A stretch of DNA of 64,000 nucleotides from Rikenellaceae bacterium (GCA_017442365.1 JAFRZW010000002.1:186001-250000), one strand, 5' to 3'. Shown: positions 49,732 through 58,485, counted from the stretch's first letter. Notes: a model not told the origin generated them from the letters alone. Made by a program: numbers and translations.

Positions 49732-49735
49732 ACAT

Positions 49736-49742
49736 AAGGAGG
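49736..49742 (+). promoter_or_regulatory. Canonical Shine-Dalgarno site before the glycosyltransferase
   Basis: AAGGAGG lies 7 bases before the ATG at 49750, directly after the GH133 stop; it fixes the start and is unusual for this lineage. Confidence 0.7.
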
Positions 49743-49749
49743 AATAACA

Positions 49750-51045
49750 ATGAGAGTATTAATGTTCGGTTGGGAGTTCCCGCCCCATATCGCCGGTGGT
49801 CTGGGTACGGCCTGCTACGGTATGACACGCGGCTTGGCCAAGAACGACGTTGAGGTAATCTTCGTGATGCCTAAGGCATCGGGCGATGAGGACCAGCGTT
49901 TCGTGAAGGTGGTCAATGCGAGCGATGTCGAGACTGAGTTTGGTCCGACGGAGGGTGCCGAAGATCTGTGGAGCAAGATCTCGTTTGTTCACATCGACTC
50001 GAATATGGTGCCTTACATCACTCCTGAGGAGTTCGAATCGTACCACGACGAGTATGTCAAGACGGGTCGCCGCACTTGGCAGCACGGCGACGTGTGGAAG
50101 CAGCGTTACACCTTCTCGGGTAAGTATGGCGCAAATCTGTTCGAGGAGATCGCTCGTTATACGATGGTGGCAGCCCAGGTGGCTAAGGATCTCGAAGGCC
50201 AGTTCGACGTGATCCACGCCCACGACTGGATGACCTACTATGCAGGTATCGCCGCTAAGCGTGTTTCGGGTAAGCCGCTGGTGGTGCATATGCACGCAAC
50301 GTCGTTCGACCGTTCGTCGGACGATAATATCGATACGCGCGTCTATGAGATCGAGCGTTCGGGTATGATGGGCGCTGACCGTGTGATCGCGGTAAGTAAC
50401 CTCACGCGTAACATCTGTATCGAGAAGTATGGTATTCCTTCGGATCGCGTAGTAACGGTGCATAACGCTGTTCGTTTTGCAGAGGGTCAGACCAATGAGG
50501 CTGAGCGCTATGTTGATGAGAAGATCGTTACGTTCCTCGGCCGTATCACCTTCCAGAAGGGTCCCGATTACTTCGTTGAGGCCGCTGCAAAGGTGTTGAA
50601 GCGTGTGCCGAACGTGCGTTTCGTAATGGCAGGTAGCGGCGATATGATGAACCACGTGATTCGTCGTGTGGCTCGTCTGGGTATCGCTGACCGTTTCCAC
50701 TTTACGGGCTTCCTGCGCGGTGCTGACGTGCATAAGATGTTCACGCTGAGCGACGTATATGTTATGCCTTCGGTTTCGGAGCCGTTCGGTATCTCGCCTT
50801 TGGAGGCTATGAAGTCGAACGTTCCGGTGATCATCTCGAAGCAGTCGGGTGTGGCTGAGGTGCTGGATTACGCTATCAAGGTCGATTATTGGGACGTTGA
50901 TGCGATGGCTGACGCTATCCACGCGCTGGTTTGCTATCCCGCTCTGTCGAAGATGTTTATGCAGAAGGGTCTTGAAGAGGTTGAGGGTCTGAAATGGGAT
51001 AAGGCCGCAGCTAAGGTCAAGGCAGTTTATGAATCGGTAATGTAA
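49750..51045 (+). CDS. Glycosyltransferase, GT4/GT5 fold (glycogen cluster)
   Basis: The 431-residue product has the GT-B fold. The N-terminal domain opens FGWEFPPHIAGGLGTACYGM, the acceptor-side Gly-rich loop of starch/glycogen synthase-like enzymes, with VIHAHDWMTYYAG near residue 157. The C-terminal donor domain has GRITFQKGPDYFVEAAAKVL and the E-x7-E motif in SEPFGISPLEAMKSNVPVI. It lies between the debranching enzyme and the GH57 gene, so a glucan-forming role is likely, but donor and product are not shown by sequence. It could be a second glycogen synthase beside the fusion protein. Confidence 0.88.
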   Translation: MRVLMFGWEFPPHIAGGLGTACYGMTRGLAKNDVEVIFVMPKASGDEDQRFVKVVNASDVETEFGPTEGAEDLWSKISFVHIDSNMVPYITPEEFESYHDEYVKTGRRTWQHGDVWKQRYTFSGKYGANLFEEIARYTMVAAQVAKDLEGQFDVIHAHDWMTYYAGIAAKRVSGKPLVVHMHATSFDRSSDDNIDTRVYEIERSGMMGADRVIAVSNLTRNICIEKYGIPSDRVVTVHNAVRFAEGQTNEAERYVDEKIVTFLGRITFQKGPDYFVEAAAKVLKRVPNVRFVMAGSGDMMNHVIRRVARLGIADRFHFTGFLRGADVHKMFTLSDVYVMPSVSEPFGISPLEAMKSNVPVIISKQSGVAEVLDYAIKVDYWDVDAMADAIHALVCYPALSKMFMQKGLEEVEGLKWDKAAAKVKAVYESVM

Positions 51046-51069
51046 CAAAAAATAAAAAAACAACATACA

Positions 51070-52287
51070 ATGAAAACAATCTGTCTTTATTTTCAGGTAC
51101 ATCAGCCGCTTCGTCTGCGCAAGTACCGCTTCTTTAATATGGGCAAGGACCACAACTATCTGGACGATCTGACCAACCAGTCGATTATGCAGAAGGTTGC
51201 ACGTCTGTGCTACTTGCCTATGAACTCGCTCTTGTTGAACCTGATCAAGGAGCATAAGGGTGCATTCAAGGTGTCGTTCTCGATCACCGGTACGGCTATC
51301 GACCAGTTCCGTGAGTACGCTCCCGAGGTTTTGGAGTCGTTCAAGGAGTTGGCTAAAACGGGTTGCGTTGAGTTCTTGGCTGAGACCTACTCGCACTCGC
51401 TCTCGTCGTTGGCCGACAAAGATGAGTTCGTGCGTGAGGTTAAGGCTCACACCGCGCTGATCAAGAAGGAGTTTGGTCAGAAACCGACCGCTTTCCGCAA
51501 CACCGAGTTGATCTACTCGGATCAGATTGGTCAGATGGTTGCCGAGATGGGCTTCAAGACTATGCTGGCTGAGGGCGCGCGCCACGTGATGGGTTGGAAG
51601 AGCCCCGACTACGTATATGCTAACGCTATCGACCAGAAGTTGCGTCTGTTGTTGCGTAACTACAAGTTGAGCGACGATATCGCATTCCGTTTCTCGAACC
51701 AGGGTTGGAGCGAGTACCCGCTGACCACCGACAAGTATGTTGATTGGTTGAAGAGCGAGAATGGCGAGGTGCTGAACCTCTTTATGGACTACGAGACCTT
51801 CGGCGAGCACCAGTGGGCCGAGACCGGTATCTTCGACTTTATGCGCGCACTGCCCGCAGCAGCGTTGGCAAGTGGCGAGTTGGAGTTCGGTACCGTAAGC
51901 GAGACCGCTGCTAAGTATCAGCCCGTTGCAGTATTGTACTGCCCGCACGCAATGTCGTGGGCCGATGAGGAGCGCGACGTAACGGCTTGGTTGGGTAACG
52001 AGTTGCAGAACGAGGCTTTCGCTAAGCTGTATGCTCAGAAGGATAAGGTTCGTGCGTTGAAGAACGCTGACTATGAGGCTGTTTGGAACTTCTTGCAGAC
52101 CTCGGACCACTTCTACTATATGGCTACCAAGTGGTTCTCGGACGGCGACGTTCATAGCTACTTCAACCCCTACGATTCGGCATACGAGGCGTTTATCAAC
52201 TATATGAACGTTCTGTCGGACTTCATCAACGAGTTGGATAAGGCTACCGCAGCCAAGAAGGCAAGCCGCAAAAAGGCTAACGCATAA
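51070..52287 (+). CDS. GH57 family alpha-glucan hydrolase or transferase
   Basis: The 405-residue product starts ICLYFQVHQPLRLRKYRFFN, where the HQP motif is the classic GH57 conserved region 1. Other GH57 regions follow: EFLAETYSHSLSSL; FRNTELIYSD, with Glu the likely nucleophile; and LFMDYETFGEHQW, with Asp the likely acid. GH57 includes alpha-amylases, 4-alpha-glucanotransferases and branching enzymes; the short length fits amylase-like members, but specificity cannot be read here. There is no signal peptide, so it acts in the cytoplasm. The C-terminus ends in a short basic stretch (AAKKASRKKANA). Last gene of the operon, closed by a terminator. Confidence 0.9.
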   Translation: MKTICLYFQVHQPLRLRKYRFFNMGKDHNYLDDLTNQSIMQKVARLCYLPMNSLLLNLIKEHKGAFKVSFSITGTAIDQFREYAPEVLESFKELAKTGCVEFLAETYSHSLSSLADKDEFVREVKAHTALIKKEFGQKPTAFRNTELIYSDQIGQMVAEMGFKTMLAEGARHVMGWKSPDYVYANAIDQKLRLLLRNYKLSDDIAFRFSNQGWSEYPLTTDKYVDWLKSENGEVLNLFMDYETFGEHQWAETGIFDFMRALPAAALASGELEFGTVSETAAKYQPVAVLYCPHAMSWADEERDVTAWLGNELQNEAFAKLYAQKDKVRALKNADYEAVWNFLQTSDHFYYMATKWFSDGDVHSYFNPYDSAYEAFINYMNVLSDFINELDKATAAKKASRKKANA

Positions 52288-52308
52288 GTTTAGGGTTGCC
52301 CCGAACGA

Positions 52309-52346
52309 AAAGAGCCCCACCGCAAGAGGTGAGGCTCTTTTTTTTA
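52309..52346 (+). terminator. Terminator of the GH133-GT-GH57 operon
   Basis: AAAGAGCCCCACC pairs with GGTGAGGCTCTTT (one mismatched position) followed by T to 52345. Confidence 0.9.
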
Positions 52347-52382
52347 TTCACAATTCACAATTTTTCATTTATAAACTATTGG

Positions 52383-52616
52383 CAAAATCCGTTGGATTTT
52401 GACACACTCTCGGTGGCTCGTGCGACGGAGTCGCACGCCCCCCCAGCCACCGAGAGTGCGCTTTGTTTGAGGCGCGAAGGTGTGCAAGCCGAAGGTCGAT
52501 AAATCTTGAACCGACGCCAAGCCTAATGCGGAATCGAGCAGTAACTCGAACTCGGCTGAGGCGCGAAGGAGTGCAAGCCGTAGGTCGATAAATTTTGAAT
52601 CTTGAATTTTGAATAA
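52383..52616. repeat. Intergenic composite repeat element, copy B
   Basis: In inverted order relative to copy A: hairpin CAAAATCC/GGATTTTG (52383-52401); a perfect 14-bp inverted repeat (52405-52418 with 52445-52458) enclosing hairpin CGTGCGAC/GTCGCACG and CCCCCCC; a 42-base direct repeat present twice (52469-52510 and 52558-52599, three differences); the shared segment TTGAACCGACGCCAAGCC (52506-52523); and TTGAATCTTGAATTTTGAAT at the end. No supported protein is encoded. Confidence 0.7.
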
Positions 52617-52618
52617 AC

Positions 52619-52649
52619 AAAAAACCGCGCCCCGAAGTAGGAGCGCGGT
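52619..52649 (-). terminator. Terminator of the Nudix-S9 peptidase operon
   Basis: On the minus strand the stem ACCGCGC/GCGCGGT, extended through TCC/GGG-type pairs, is followed by TTTTTT. Confidence 0.85.
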
Positions 52650-52683
52650 AGTTTGTTTGCGGAATGTTAGCAGAGTGAGTGTG

Positions 52684-54843
52684 TTACTCGGCGGGATTCT
52701 TGACATACTTGTCGAGCCACGAGAAGAACTCACGATTCCAAGTGAGCGAATTCTGCGGCTGGAACACCTGATGACCCTCGTTCTCGAATACAACCAGACG
52801 CGAATCCAAACCACGCAGACGTGCAGCGGTGAAGGCCTGCAAGCTCTGGGTGTAGGGGATACGGAAGTCGTACTCGCCCGTGAAGATCAGAATGGGCGAA
52901 TCCCAACGGTCGATAAACTTATGGGGCGAATTGGCGTACGAGCGCATTGCCGTAGCGTTCGACTTGTCCCAATACGAGCCGCCATAGTCGTTATTGACGA
53001 ACCACAGCTCCTCGGTCTCGCCATACATCGACTCGAAGTTGTAGATACCGCAGTGAGCGATGAATGCCTTGAAACGCTTCTCGTGGTTGCCAGCGAGGAA
53101 AAAGGTCGAGTAGCCGCCATACGAAGCACCGACGCAACCCATACGATCGCGGTCGCACCACGGCTCGCGTGCCACGTCGTCGATAGCCGAGAGGTAGTCG
53201 CGGATATTCTGACCGCTATAATCGCCTGAGATCTGATCCAGCCACTCCTGACCGAACGAGGGCAGACCGCGACGGTTCGGAGCAACCACAACGTAACCCT
53301 GAGCCGCCATCAGCTGGAAGTTCCAGCGATAGCTCCAAAATTGGCTTACGACGCTCTGCGGACCGCCCTGGCAGTAGAGCAGCGTAGGATATTTCTGTGC
53401 GGGGTCGAAGTTGGGAGGTAGGATCACCCAAACGAGCATCTGCTTGTTGTCGGTGGTCTTCACCCAACGCTTCTCGACGCGACCCATCGTAATGTTGTCG
53501 TAGATGGGCTTATTGACGTTCGACAGCTGAGCGATAGCACCCTCAGTGTCAATCGTATAGAGCTCGGTAGCCGACGAGATGGTCGTAATCTCGGCAACCA
53601 TCTTCTCGCCCACCTTCGTAAAGGCGTTGATGTCGTGATCGCCCTCGGTCAGCACCTCGACCTCGCCCGTAGCAACAGCCACGCGGCACACCTGATGCGT
53701 AGCCTCGATCGGTGCGATGAAGTAGATCGACTCCTCGCCCTCCCAAACAACGTTTGCGGCGTTGTAGTCGAAGCGCTCGGTTACATCGACAAACGACTCC
53801 TCAGCGCAGTTATAGACCAACAGACGATCCTTGTCGCTCTCGTTGCCCGGACGGCGCATCGAGCGGATAGCGATCTGGCTATCGTTGGGCGACCAAACGG
53901 GATACTTGTCGTAGCCACCCATCGTCGGCATAATGCGCAGACGGGGATCCTCTACGGGCTCCTCACCTACGAAGTAACCTTTGCAGATGTTGCGTGTCTT
54001 GCCACTCTCCAAGTCATAAACATAGACGTCCGAGTCGGTCGAAACGGCATACTCGGTGCCTGTCAGCGGCTTGCAGGTGTATGCCAGCGCGGTGCCTGCG
54101 TTGTTCCACGCGATCTCGGCAGCGTCGAAGTAGGGTGCCAGCGGGGTGTCCCAAGCAGCCTCCGAGCCGATGATGTCGATCGGATTCGAGATGCCTGCCG
54201 TAGCGTCGAAGTCGGCAACGAAGATGTGGCGGTAGTCGCCCTCGTCCCAATAGCTCCAATGGCGAGCCATCAGATCGTCGTAGATACGAGCCTTCGACTT
54301 GTCCATATCCTCATAGACGTCCTTCGAGAGAATGTCCTTAACGTGCACAGGCTGAATGTAATAGACCTTCTCGCCCGTGGGTGCGATACCGAAAGCCTCA
54401 ATGTCGCCCTCGACGTTCGACACCTGACGCAACATTGCGTCGGCGGTGGTTACGTTCCAAATCTGCATCGAGCCACTGCGGTTCGAGAGGAAGAAGAGCG
54501 AGCGGCTGTCGGCTGCCCACTGCGGGCTGACGTCGTTGCCGGCGTTGTCGGTCAGCTGACGCGGCTCGCCACCCTCGATGGGCTGAACATAGATCGAGGT
54601 TACGCCTCGATTCTCGGCCATATTATAATAGGTAACCGTATAGGCGACCTGCGTGCCGTCGGGCGAGAGCGACGACGAACCTACACGTCCCATCTTCCAC
54701 ATCACCTCGGGTGAGAGGATACCTGCCTCGATCTCGGCTGCGGTGAGCGCATTGTCGATCGCGAGCGGCGTGGGCTTGCCTTCATTCTGGCAAGAGGTTG
54801 CGGCAAATGTAATCAGTGCCATAAAAAGAATCAATTTTTTCAT
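52684..54843 (-). CDS. S9 family prolyl oligopeptidase-like peptidase, lipoprotein
   Basis: The 719-residue product is a dipeptidyl/acylaminoacyl peptidase-type serine hydrolase. It starts MKKLILFMALITFAATSCQN with lipobox ATSC, so it is exported and lipid anchored. Residues about 50-430 form a beta-propeller with WD40-like PD40 repeats (GSSSLSPDGTQVAYTVTYY, SPQWAADSRSLFFLSNRSGS). The C-terminal alpha/beta hydrolase has Ser574 in GASYGGYS, Asp659 in GEYDFRIPY and His691 in NEGHQVF, spaced as in a catalytic triad. I chose the ATG at 54843 because the signal peptide begins there; it overlaps the Nudix stop as ATGA. Likely role: peptide degradation at the cell envelope. Confidence 0.93.
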   Translation of the reverse strand: MKKLILFMALITFAATSCQNEGKPTPLAIDNALTAAEIEAGILSPEVMWKMGRVGSSSLSPDGTQVAYTVTYYNMAENRGVTSIYVQPIEGGEPRQLTDNAGNDVSPQWAADSRSLFFLSNRSGSMQIWNVTTADAMLRQVSNVEGDIEAFGIAPTGEKVYYIQPVHVKDILSKDVYEDMDKSKARIYDDLMARHWSYWDEGDYRHIFVADFDATAGISNPIDIIGSEAAWDTPLAPYFDAAEIAWNNAGTALAYTCKPLTGTEYAVSTDSDVYVYDLESGKTRNICKGYFVGEEPVEDPRLRIMPTMGGYDKYPVWSPNDSQIAIRSMRRPGNESDKDRLLVYNCAEESFVDVTERFDYNAANVVWEGEESIYFIAPIEATHQVCRVAVATGEVEVLTEGDHDINAFTKVGEKMVAEITTISSATELYTIDTEGAIAQLSNVNKPIYDNITMGRVEKRWVKTTDNKQMLVWVILPPNFDPAQKYPTLLYCQGGPQSVVSQFWSYRWNFQLMAAQGYVVVAPNRRGLPSFGQEWLDQISGDYSGQNIRDYLSAIDDVAREPWCDRDRMGCVGASYGGYSTFFLAGNHEKRFKAFIAHCGIYNFESMYGETEELWFVNNDYGGSYWDKSNATAMRSYANSPHKFIDRWDSPILIFTGEYDFRIPYTQSLQAFTAARLRGLDSRLVVFENEGHQVFQPQNSLTWNREFFSWLDKYVKNPAE

Positions 54844-55469
54844 CGTGAAATGGGTTTTGTTATAGTTTGTTTTACGTATTCTTCGATTACGTGGGCGATT
54901 GTGGGGTAGCTCTCGGTGGTGGCGCGACGCACAGCCTCGTCCAGCGCACACCACTCGACACGCTCGATATCCTCGTCCGCTTGGGGTGTAGTCGAGGTCG
55001 AACCCAAGGCGCGAACGGCAAACCACGTGGTGCGTTTCAACTCCCAGCGTCCGTATGTGTCGTAGAAATGCAGCGTCGAGCAAATCTCCTCATCGATAGC
55101 GAGTTGCGACAGCCCGCACTCCTCCTCGATCTCGCGCGCGGCACACTCCGAAAGGCTCTCGCCCGCGTCGCGGTGTCCCTTCGGCAGATCCCAACGCCCG
55201 CGACGATGGATCATCACAATGCGCCCCTCGCCGTCGGCAACAACTCCACCTGCGGCCTCGACAGCGACGAAAAGTGAGCAGAAATGGCGAAAAACTGCCT
55301 CGAAATCGTCGGATATTATGGCGATGCTATCGGAATTTCCGAATATTTGCAATAACTTTGCGATATCGTCCGTGGCGAGGACTTCGGCACCTGCAACTTG
55401 CAACGTGTCGAGCGGCCGAATTTCGCGGTCGAAACGAATTGTTTGGTTATTGAAATAAACTTTATACAT
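54840..55469 (-). CDS. Nudix hydrolase
   Basis: The 209-residue product has a perfect Nudix box, G-x5-E-x7-REIEEECGL (starting GHRDAGESLSE), in a domain covering residues about 75-205; RRGRWDLPKGH precedes it. The N-terminal 70 residues (YKVYFNNQTIRFDREI and following) are a separate domain often seen on Bacteroidetes Nudix proteins. The substrate, some nucleoside diphosphate derivative, cannot be told. Its stop overlaps the S9 peptidase start by 4 bases, so the two are coupled. Its start lies just 5 bp from the divergent pyrE start. Confidence 0.92.
   Translation of the reverse strand: MYKVYFNNQTIRFDREIRPLDTLQVAGAEVLATDDIAKLLQIFGNSDSIAIISDDFEAVFRHFCSLFVAVEAAGGVVADGEGRIVMIHRRGRWDLPKGHRDAGESLSECAAREIEEECGLSQLAIDEEICSTLHFYDTYGRWELKRTTWFAVRALGSTSTTPQADEDIERVEWCALDEAVRRATTESYPTIAHVIEEYVKQTITKPISR
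55353..55360 (+). promoter_or_regulatory. Possible pyrE promoter inside the Nudix gene (-7 box)
   Basis: TAACTTTG matches TAnnTTTG, 114 bp before pyrE and antisense to the Nudix N-terminal coding region. No -33 TTG at standard distance, so support is modest. Confidence 0.4.
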
Positions 55470-55474
55470 CGCTT

Positions 55475-56113
55475 ATGAACACTATTGAACGTAAAGTGGC
55501 GCAAACGCTACTGCAAATTAAGGCAATAAAACTCAGTCCTGCAAATTATTTTACGTGGGCATCGGGTTGGCACTCGCCGATTTATTGCGATAATCGTAAA
55601 ATTTTGTCGTTTCCCGAGGCTCGCAAGCTCGTTTATGAGAGCTTTGCCGAGGTGATCGCCGAGAAATATCCCGAAGTTGAGGTGGTGGCAGGTGTTGCTA
55701 CGGGCGCAATCGCTCACGGCGTGCTGGCTGCCGAGAAGATGGGCAAGCCGTTCATCTATGTTCGCTCGGCTCCGAAGTCGCACGGTCTTGAAAATCAGGT
55801 CGAGGGCGAGGTTAAAGCGGGCGCAAAGGTGGTTGTGATCGAGGATCTGGTTTCGACGGGCGGTAGCTCGTTGGCAGCTGTCGAGGCTCTGCGCAAGGCC
55901 GGTTGCGAGGTGCTTGGTATGGTCGCAATCTTTACCTACGGTTTCCCCGTTGCGGTTGAGAATTTCGAGAAGGCAGGCGTTAAGCTCGACACCCTGAGCA
56001 ACTATGGCGCAATGATCTCGTTGGCTGCCGAGGAGGGTTATGTGAAGGAGGAGGAGCTCGAAACGCTGCAAGAGTGGCGCAAGAACCCCTCGCAGTGGCG
56101 TCAAAACGAGTAG
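55475..56113 (+). CDS. pyrE: Orotate phosphoribosyltransferase
   Basis: PyrE makes orotidine 5'-monophosphate from orotate and PRPP in pyrimidine synthesis. The 212-residue product has the PRPP-binding signature VVVIEDLVSTGGSS and the conserved flexible loop region YVRSAPKSHGLENQVEGEVK. It also has FTWASGWHSPIYCDNR near the start. The length is typical. It is followed after 6 bp by an SRPBCC gene and then tsaE, suggesting an operon of unrelated housekeeping genes. Confidence 0.97.
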   Translation: MNTIERKVAQTLLQIKAIKLSPANYFTWASGWHSPIYCDNRKILSFPEARKLVYESFAEVIAEKYPEVEVVAGVATGAIAHGVLAAEKMGKPFIYVRSAPKSHGLENQVEGEVKAGAKVVVIEDLVSTGGSSLAAVEALRKAGCEVLGMVAIFTYGFPVAVENFEKAGVKLDTLSNYGAMISLAAEEGYVKEEELETLQEWRKNPSQWRQNE

Positions 56114-56119
56114 TGCACT

Positions 56120-56536
56120 ATGAGTTTGGAGAAGTACGAGAGCAAGCAGGTGCAGATTCGTCGCCCTGCCTCTCAAATCTATGCGATGGCAAGCCGCTTC
56201 GACAACTTTACCCCCGTGTTGAAGGATCGTGTCGAGGAGTGGCAGGCTACCGAGGACACCTGTTCGTTCAAGGTCAAGGGTTTCACCGCCTCGATGCGCA
56301 TTATCGACCGCGAGGAGCCTAAGTTGGTGAAGATCGTCAGCGGCGAATCGACCCCGATGGATTTCACCTTTTGGTTTCAGTTGCACGAGGTCGATCCGAC
56401 CGATACGCGTATGCGTATGGTGTTGCACGTCGAGCTGAATATGATGATGCGAATGATGATCGGCGGTAAGATTCAGGAGGCTATGGACAAGATGGCCGAG
56501 CAGATCGCTGCCGCTCTGAATGGCGCACCGATTTAA
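56120..56536 (+). CDS. SRPBCC (START-like) domain protein
   Basis: The 138-residue product has the shape of a polyketide cyclase/START-like fold: an N-terminal strand (ESKQVQIRRPASQIYAMAS), then FDNFTPVLKDRVEEWQATEDTCSFKV, and a long C-terminal helix (GGKIQEAMDKMAEQIAAALNG). Such domains bind hydrophobic ligands. The specific function is unknown. It is 6 bp after pyrE and 9 bp before tsaE. Confidence 0.8.
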   Translation: MSLEKYESKQVQIRRPASQIYAMASRFDNFTPVLKDRVEEWQATEDTCSFKVKGFTASMRIIDREEPKLVKIVSGESTPMDFTFWFQLHEVDPTDTRMRMVLHVELNMMMRMMIGGKIQEAMDKMAEQIAAALNGAPI

Positions 56537-56545
56537 TAGTTGAGA

Positions 56546-56971
56546 ATGGAGGAAAAATTGAGAATATCGATCGACTCGCTCTCGGAGCTGTCGCGCGTGG
56601 CCGATGCTGTTGTGGAGCGTCTGGGCGAGCGCCGTGTGGTCGCTTTTCGTGCCCCGATGGGTGCGGGCAAGACGACGCTTATCGCCGAGATCGTGGCTGC
56701 GTTAGGTTCGGGCGATGTGGTTACGAGCCCTACGTTTGCGCTTGTGAATGAGTACGATACGGGCGAGGGTGGTGTGGTCTATCACTTCGATTTCTATCGT
56801 ATCGAGCGCGTCGAGGAGGCCTTCGATATGGGTTACGAGGAGTACTTTTACAGCGGCGAACTGTGCTTGGTCGAATGGCCCGAAAAGATCGAGGAACTGC
56901 TGCCCGACGATGTGATGACCGTTACGATCACGATCGATGGCGACTCTGCCCGAACGTTCGAGATTGACTAA
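56546..56971 (+). CDS. tsaE: tRNA threonylcarbamoyladenosine biosynthesis ATPase TsaE
   Basis: TsaE works with TsaB and TsaD to make t6A37 on tRNAs that read ANN codons. The 141-residue product has Walker A (APMGAGKTTLIAEI), the conserved SPTFALVNEYDTGEG, and HFDFYRIERVEEAFDMGYEEY followed by LVEWPEKIEELLP. The length is typical. I chose the ATG at 56546; a TTG two codons upstream is less likely. It ends the pyrE operon at a terminator 24 bases after the stop. Confidence 0.97.
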   Translation: MEEKLRISIDSLSELSRVADAVVERLGERRVVAFRAPMGAGKTTLIAEIVAALGSGDVVTSPTFALVNEYDTGEGGVVYHFDFYRIERVEEAFDMGYEEYFYSGELCLVEWPEKIEELLPDDVMTVTITIDGDSARTFEID

Positions 56972-56994
56972 TCGAAGCGGCGAGAGATGGAATG

Positions 56995-57033
56995 GTGAGG
57001 TTGTCCCTGCGGGGTGCGACCTCACTTTTTTTT
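56995..57033 (+). terminator. Terminator of the pyrE-SRPBCC-tsaE operon
   Basis: GTGAGG...CCC pairs with GGG...CCTCAC around TGC, with eight T after it. Confidence 0.9.
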
Positions 57034-57069
57034 GATGAGGGTGGTGAGTGCAATCTTTGGAGAAAATTG

Positions 57070-57077
57070 TATATTTG
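57070..57077 (+). promoter_or_regulatory. Promoter (-7 box) of the BACON/LRR lipoprotein gene
   Basis: TATATTTG, 28 bp before the ATG at 57106. It places the start of transcription after an earlier in-frame ATG at 57082, which settles the start. Confidence 0.6.
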
Positions 57078-57105
57078 TAAAATGAAAAACCTAAAACTGA
57101 ATTAT

Positions 57106-58461
57106 ATGAAACGATTTTTGATGATGTTTGCTGTGGTGCTGGCGGTGCTTGGCGTGGGTACTGCGTGCGACGACGAGCCGGAAGTGGTGCCCGAAGAGAA
57201 GAAATTTTTGGAGGTATCGCCCGCAACGATCAATGCCAAGGATATGGCTGGCGAGTATACCTTCGAGGTGAAGGCCTCGCACGCTTGGACTGCCGAGTGT
57301 GAGTCGGATTGGGTCAAGGTGCGCAAGATTTGGGGTCCCGAGGGTACGCACACCGTGACCGTAGCGGTCGAGACCACGCAGGAGACCTCGAAGCGTACGG
57401 CGACGATCGTGGTGTCGAGCGAGAAGGCCGAGCTGACCAAACAGGTCAAGCTGACGCAGGCAGCGGTGTCGGCCGAGCGTTTGGAGAACCGCAAAATCTA
57501 CTATACCACAACCGACGGCAAGACGATCAAGCCGCTCAATCCCTACAACGTCTTCAACGGTCCGACCATCGCCTCGAACAAGTACGAGAATGGTCAGGGC
57601 GTGATGACGCTCACCTCGGAGGTGATCGAGATCGGTACGTTTGCGTTCAGTGAGTTCGAAACGCTGGTGTCGATGAAACTCCCGAAGAGCGTCAAGGTGG
57701 TCGGCTACAACACCTTCTTGGGTAATCCGAATATGACCTCAATTGAACTGAACGAGGGTCTGGAAGTGATTGATGTTATGGCATTTGCACGTTGTCCGAA
57801 ACTGACCGTGGTGAAGATTCCGCAGAGCGTCACCAAGATGGGAATGGCTCCCTTTGCGATGTGTCCGGCGTTGGAGCGCATCGAAAGTAAGTTCGCTGTG
57901 GGCGAGGGTCGTTACTTGGTCTATAACAAAGAGTTGATCGCATTTGCACCTGCGGGAATGACCGAGTGCGTGGTGCCTGAGGGTGTGGTTTCGATCCAGC
58001 AGGAGGTGCTCAAAGAGTGCCGCGAATTGACCTCGGTGAAGCTGCCCGAGGGCTTGACCCGTATCGAGGTCAGCTCGTTGCGCAACTGCGAGTCGCTGCA
58101 AGCGATCGAGTTCCCCGCGTCGATTACGCAGTTGGGTATGGGTGCTTTCCACGGTTGTAAGTCGCTGACTTCGGTGGTGTTACCCGAAAAACTTACGGTG
58201 GTCGAGATGAGCCTGTTCGAGGGTTGTTCGTCGCTCGCCGAGGTGGAGATCGGCTCGAAGGTTACGCTGATCGAGGGCGATGCTTTCGCCGAGTGCGCCC
58301 TCACGACGGTGGTCTGCAAGGCCGCAACACCGCCCGCAACGGAGTGGAACACCTTCGGCAATGCACCCGCAGAGCTGGTGATCAAAGTCCCCGCAGCGTC
58401 GGTGGCAGCCTACAAGGCGGCCGAGTGCTGGAAGGATTACACGATTGTGGCTATTGAGTAA
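57106..58461 (+). CDS. Surface lipoprotein with BACON domain and BspA-type leucine-rich repeats
   Basis: The 451-residue product starts MKRFLMMFAVVLAVLGVGTAC, a lipoprotein signal peptide. Residues about 35-120 match a BACON domain (EYTFEVKASHAWTAECESDWVKV, then KRTATIVVSSEKAELTKQVKLTQ). From about 165 to 430 there are BspA/LRR_5 repeats of about 23 residues (IEIGTFAFSEFETLVSMKLPKSV; VIDVMAFARCPKLTVVKIPQSV; QLGMGAFHGCKSLTSVVLPEKL). It ends with the usual VPAASVAAYKAAECWKDY cap seen after such repeats. These proteins mediate binding to host or polymer ligands. The ligand is unknown. The ATG at 57082 would lengthen the leader and lies next to the promoter box. Confidence 0.9.
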   Translation: MKRFLMMFAVVLAVLGVGTACDDEPEVVPEEKKFLEVSPATINAKDMAGEYTFEVKASHAWTAECESDWVKVRKIWGPEGTHTVTVAVETTQETSKRTATIVVSSEKAELTKQVKLTQAAVSAERLENRKIYYTTTDGKTIKPLNPYNVFNGPTIASNKYENGQGVMTLTSEVIEIGTFAFSEFETLVSMKLPKSVKVVGYNTFLGNPNMTSIELNEGLEVIDVMAFARCPKLTVVKIPQSVTKMGMAPFAMCPALERIESKFAVGEGRYLVYNKELIAFAPAGMTECVVPEGVVSIQQEVLKECRELTSVKLPEGLTRIEVSSLRNCESLQAIEFPASITQLGMGAFHGCKSLTSVVLPEKLTVVEMSLFEGCSSLAEVEIGSKVTLIEGDAFAECALTTVVCKAATPPATEWNTFGNAPAELVIKVPAASVAAYKAAECWKDYTIVAIE

Positions 58462-58485
58462 TTTAATTGCTTGAATATTAACCTC

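Noticed and set aside
54844..55083. 80-residue N-terminal extension of the S9 peptidase
   Set aside because: It lies inside the Nudix gene and would hide the lipoprotein signal peptide that begins at 54843.
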